This document shows, one piece after another, positions 5,797-5,957 of a DNA stretch of 5,957 nt. The notes under the pieces are model-generated. The model saw nothing but the letters and a program-made list of their open reading frames with translations. It had not been told where the DNA came from and ran no database searches. Positions within the stretch are counted from its first letter, which is position 1, and each line of letters begins with the position of its first letter. Both the position numbers and the translations under genes were made by a program. The DNA is taken from assembly GCA_023258935.1 (NCBI GenBank), contig JAHFRG010000009.1, positions 5,226-11,182 on the forward strand. The letters run 5' to 3'. This DNA comes from Betaproteobacteria bacterium. GTDB taxonomy: Bacteria; Pseudomonadota; Gammaproteobacteria; Burkholderiales; JAHFRG01.

Positions 5797-5957
5797 TTAA
5801 CGGTTTTTAAGCTTCGCGGCAATGCGCATTCTGAGTGCGTTCAACTTAATGAAGCCCGCCGCGTCTTTCTGGTTATAGGCGCCCTGGTCGTCCTCGAAGG
5901 TCGCGATTTTCGGATCGAACAATGAATCGGTCTTGGAATCACGCCCGGCGATGATGA
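5797..5957 (-). CDS. argG: Argininosuccinate synthase (3' end only; start outside window)
   Basis: Argininosuccinate synthase condenses citrulline and aspartate using ATP in arginine biosynthesis, in the cytoplasm. Only the last 52 residues and the TAA stop (5799-5797) are in the window. The reading is IIAGRDSKTDSLFDPKIA, then TFEDDQGAYNQKDAAGFI, then KLNALRMRIAAKLKNR. The TDSLFDPKIATFEDD and GFIKLNALRMRIAA blocks are characteristic of the ArgG C-terminus, which forms the oligomerization helix. The gene is upstream of yajQ on the same strand. It is metabolically unrelated to the ccm genes, and no clear terminator separates it from yajQ. No catalytic motif lies in this part, so the call rests on the C-terminal signature alone. 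Confidence 0.93.
   Translation of the reverse strand, partial: IIAGRDSKTDSLFDPKIATFEDDQGAYNQKDAAGFIKLNALRMRIAAKLKNR

Noticed and set aside
1..5957. Search for CRISPR arrays, tRNA or rRNA genes, insertion sequences, phage genes or toxin-antitoxin pairs
   Set aside because: None are visible. Nearly all of the window is covered by conserved housekeeping genes on one strand, and the longest non-coding gap is under 100 bases.

Overview
The window is one tightly packed minus-strand gene train, read from right to left. It holds the 3' end of argG (argininosuccinate synthase), then yajQ, then a System I cytochrome c maturation operon in the order ccmA-ccmB-ccmC-ccmD-ccmE-ccmF-ccmG. ccmG runs off the left edge. 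The gene content and protein character (YajQ type, ArgG tail, WCVSC active site in CcmG) suggest a Gram-negative proteobacterium, most likely a betaproteobacterium. That placement is inference from recollected family resemblance, not from a search.

Layout from right to left: argG tail (5957-5797); a 96-bp intergenic stretch holding a triple NCACAGAG repeat and a 12-bp inverted repeat (5726-5782); yajQ (5700-5215); ccmA (best start an unusual ATT at 5177); ccmB (4538-3870); a 66-bp AT-rich gap; ccmC (3803-3012); ccmD (3015-2833); ccmE (2836-2354); ccmF (2354-357); ccmG (TTG start at 326, cut by the window edge). The ccmC/D, D/E and E/F junctions overlap by 4, 4 and 1 bases, so translation is probably coupled. 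No stretch over 300 bases lacks a gene, and no plus-strand gene is credible.

Together the ccm genes move heme across the inner membrane and attach it to apocytochromes c. CcmA (ATPase) and CcmB form the ABC part. CcmC, with CcmD, presents heme on the periplasmic side and loads it onto the His of CcmE. CcmA/B drive release of holo-CcmE. CcmF takes the heme from CcmE and ligates it to the CXXCH motif of the apocytochrome, whose cysteines are kept reduced by CcmG. CcmH is expected past the left edge.

I see no undescribed system here. The points worth a second look are the apparent ATT start codon of ccmA, an Asp-to-Glu change in the WWD heme-handling motif of CcmC, the dispersed-type repeat between argG and yajQ, and the placement of yajQ directly in front of the ccm genes.
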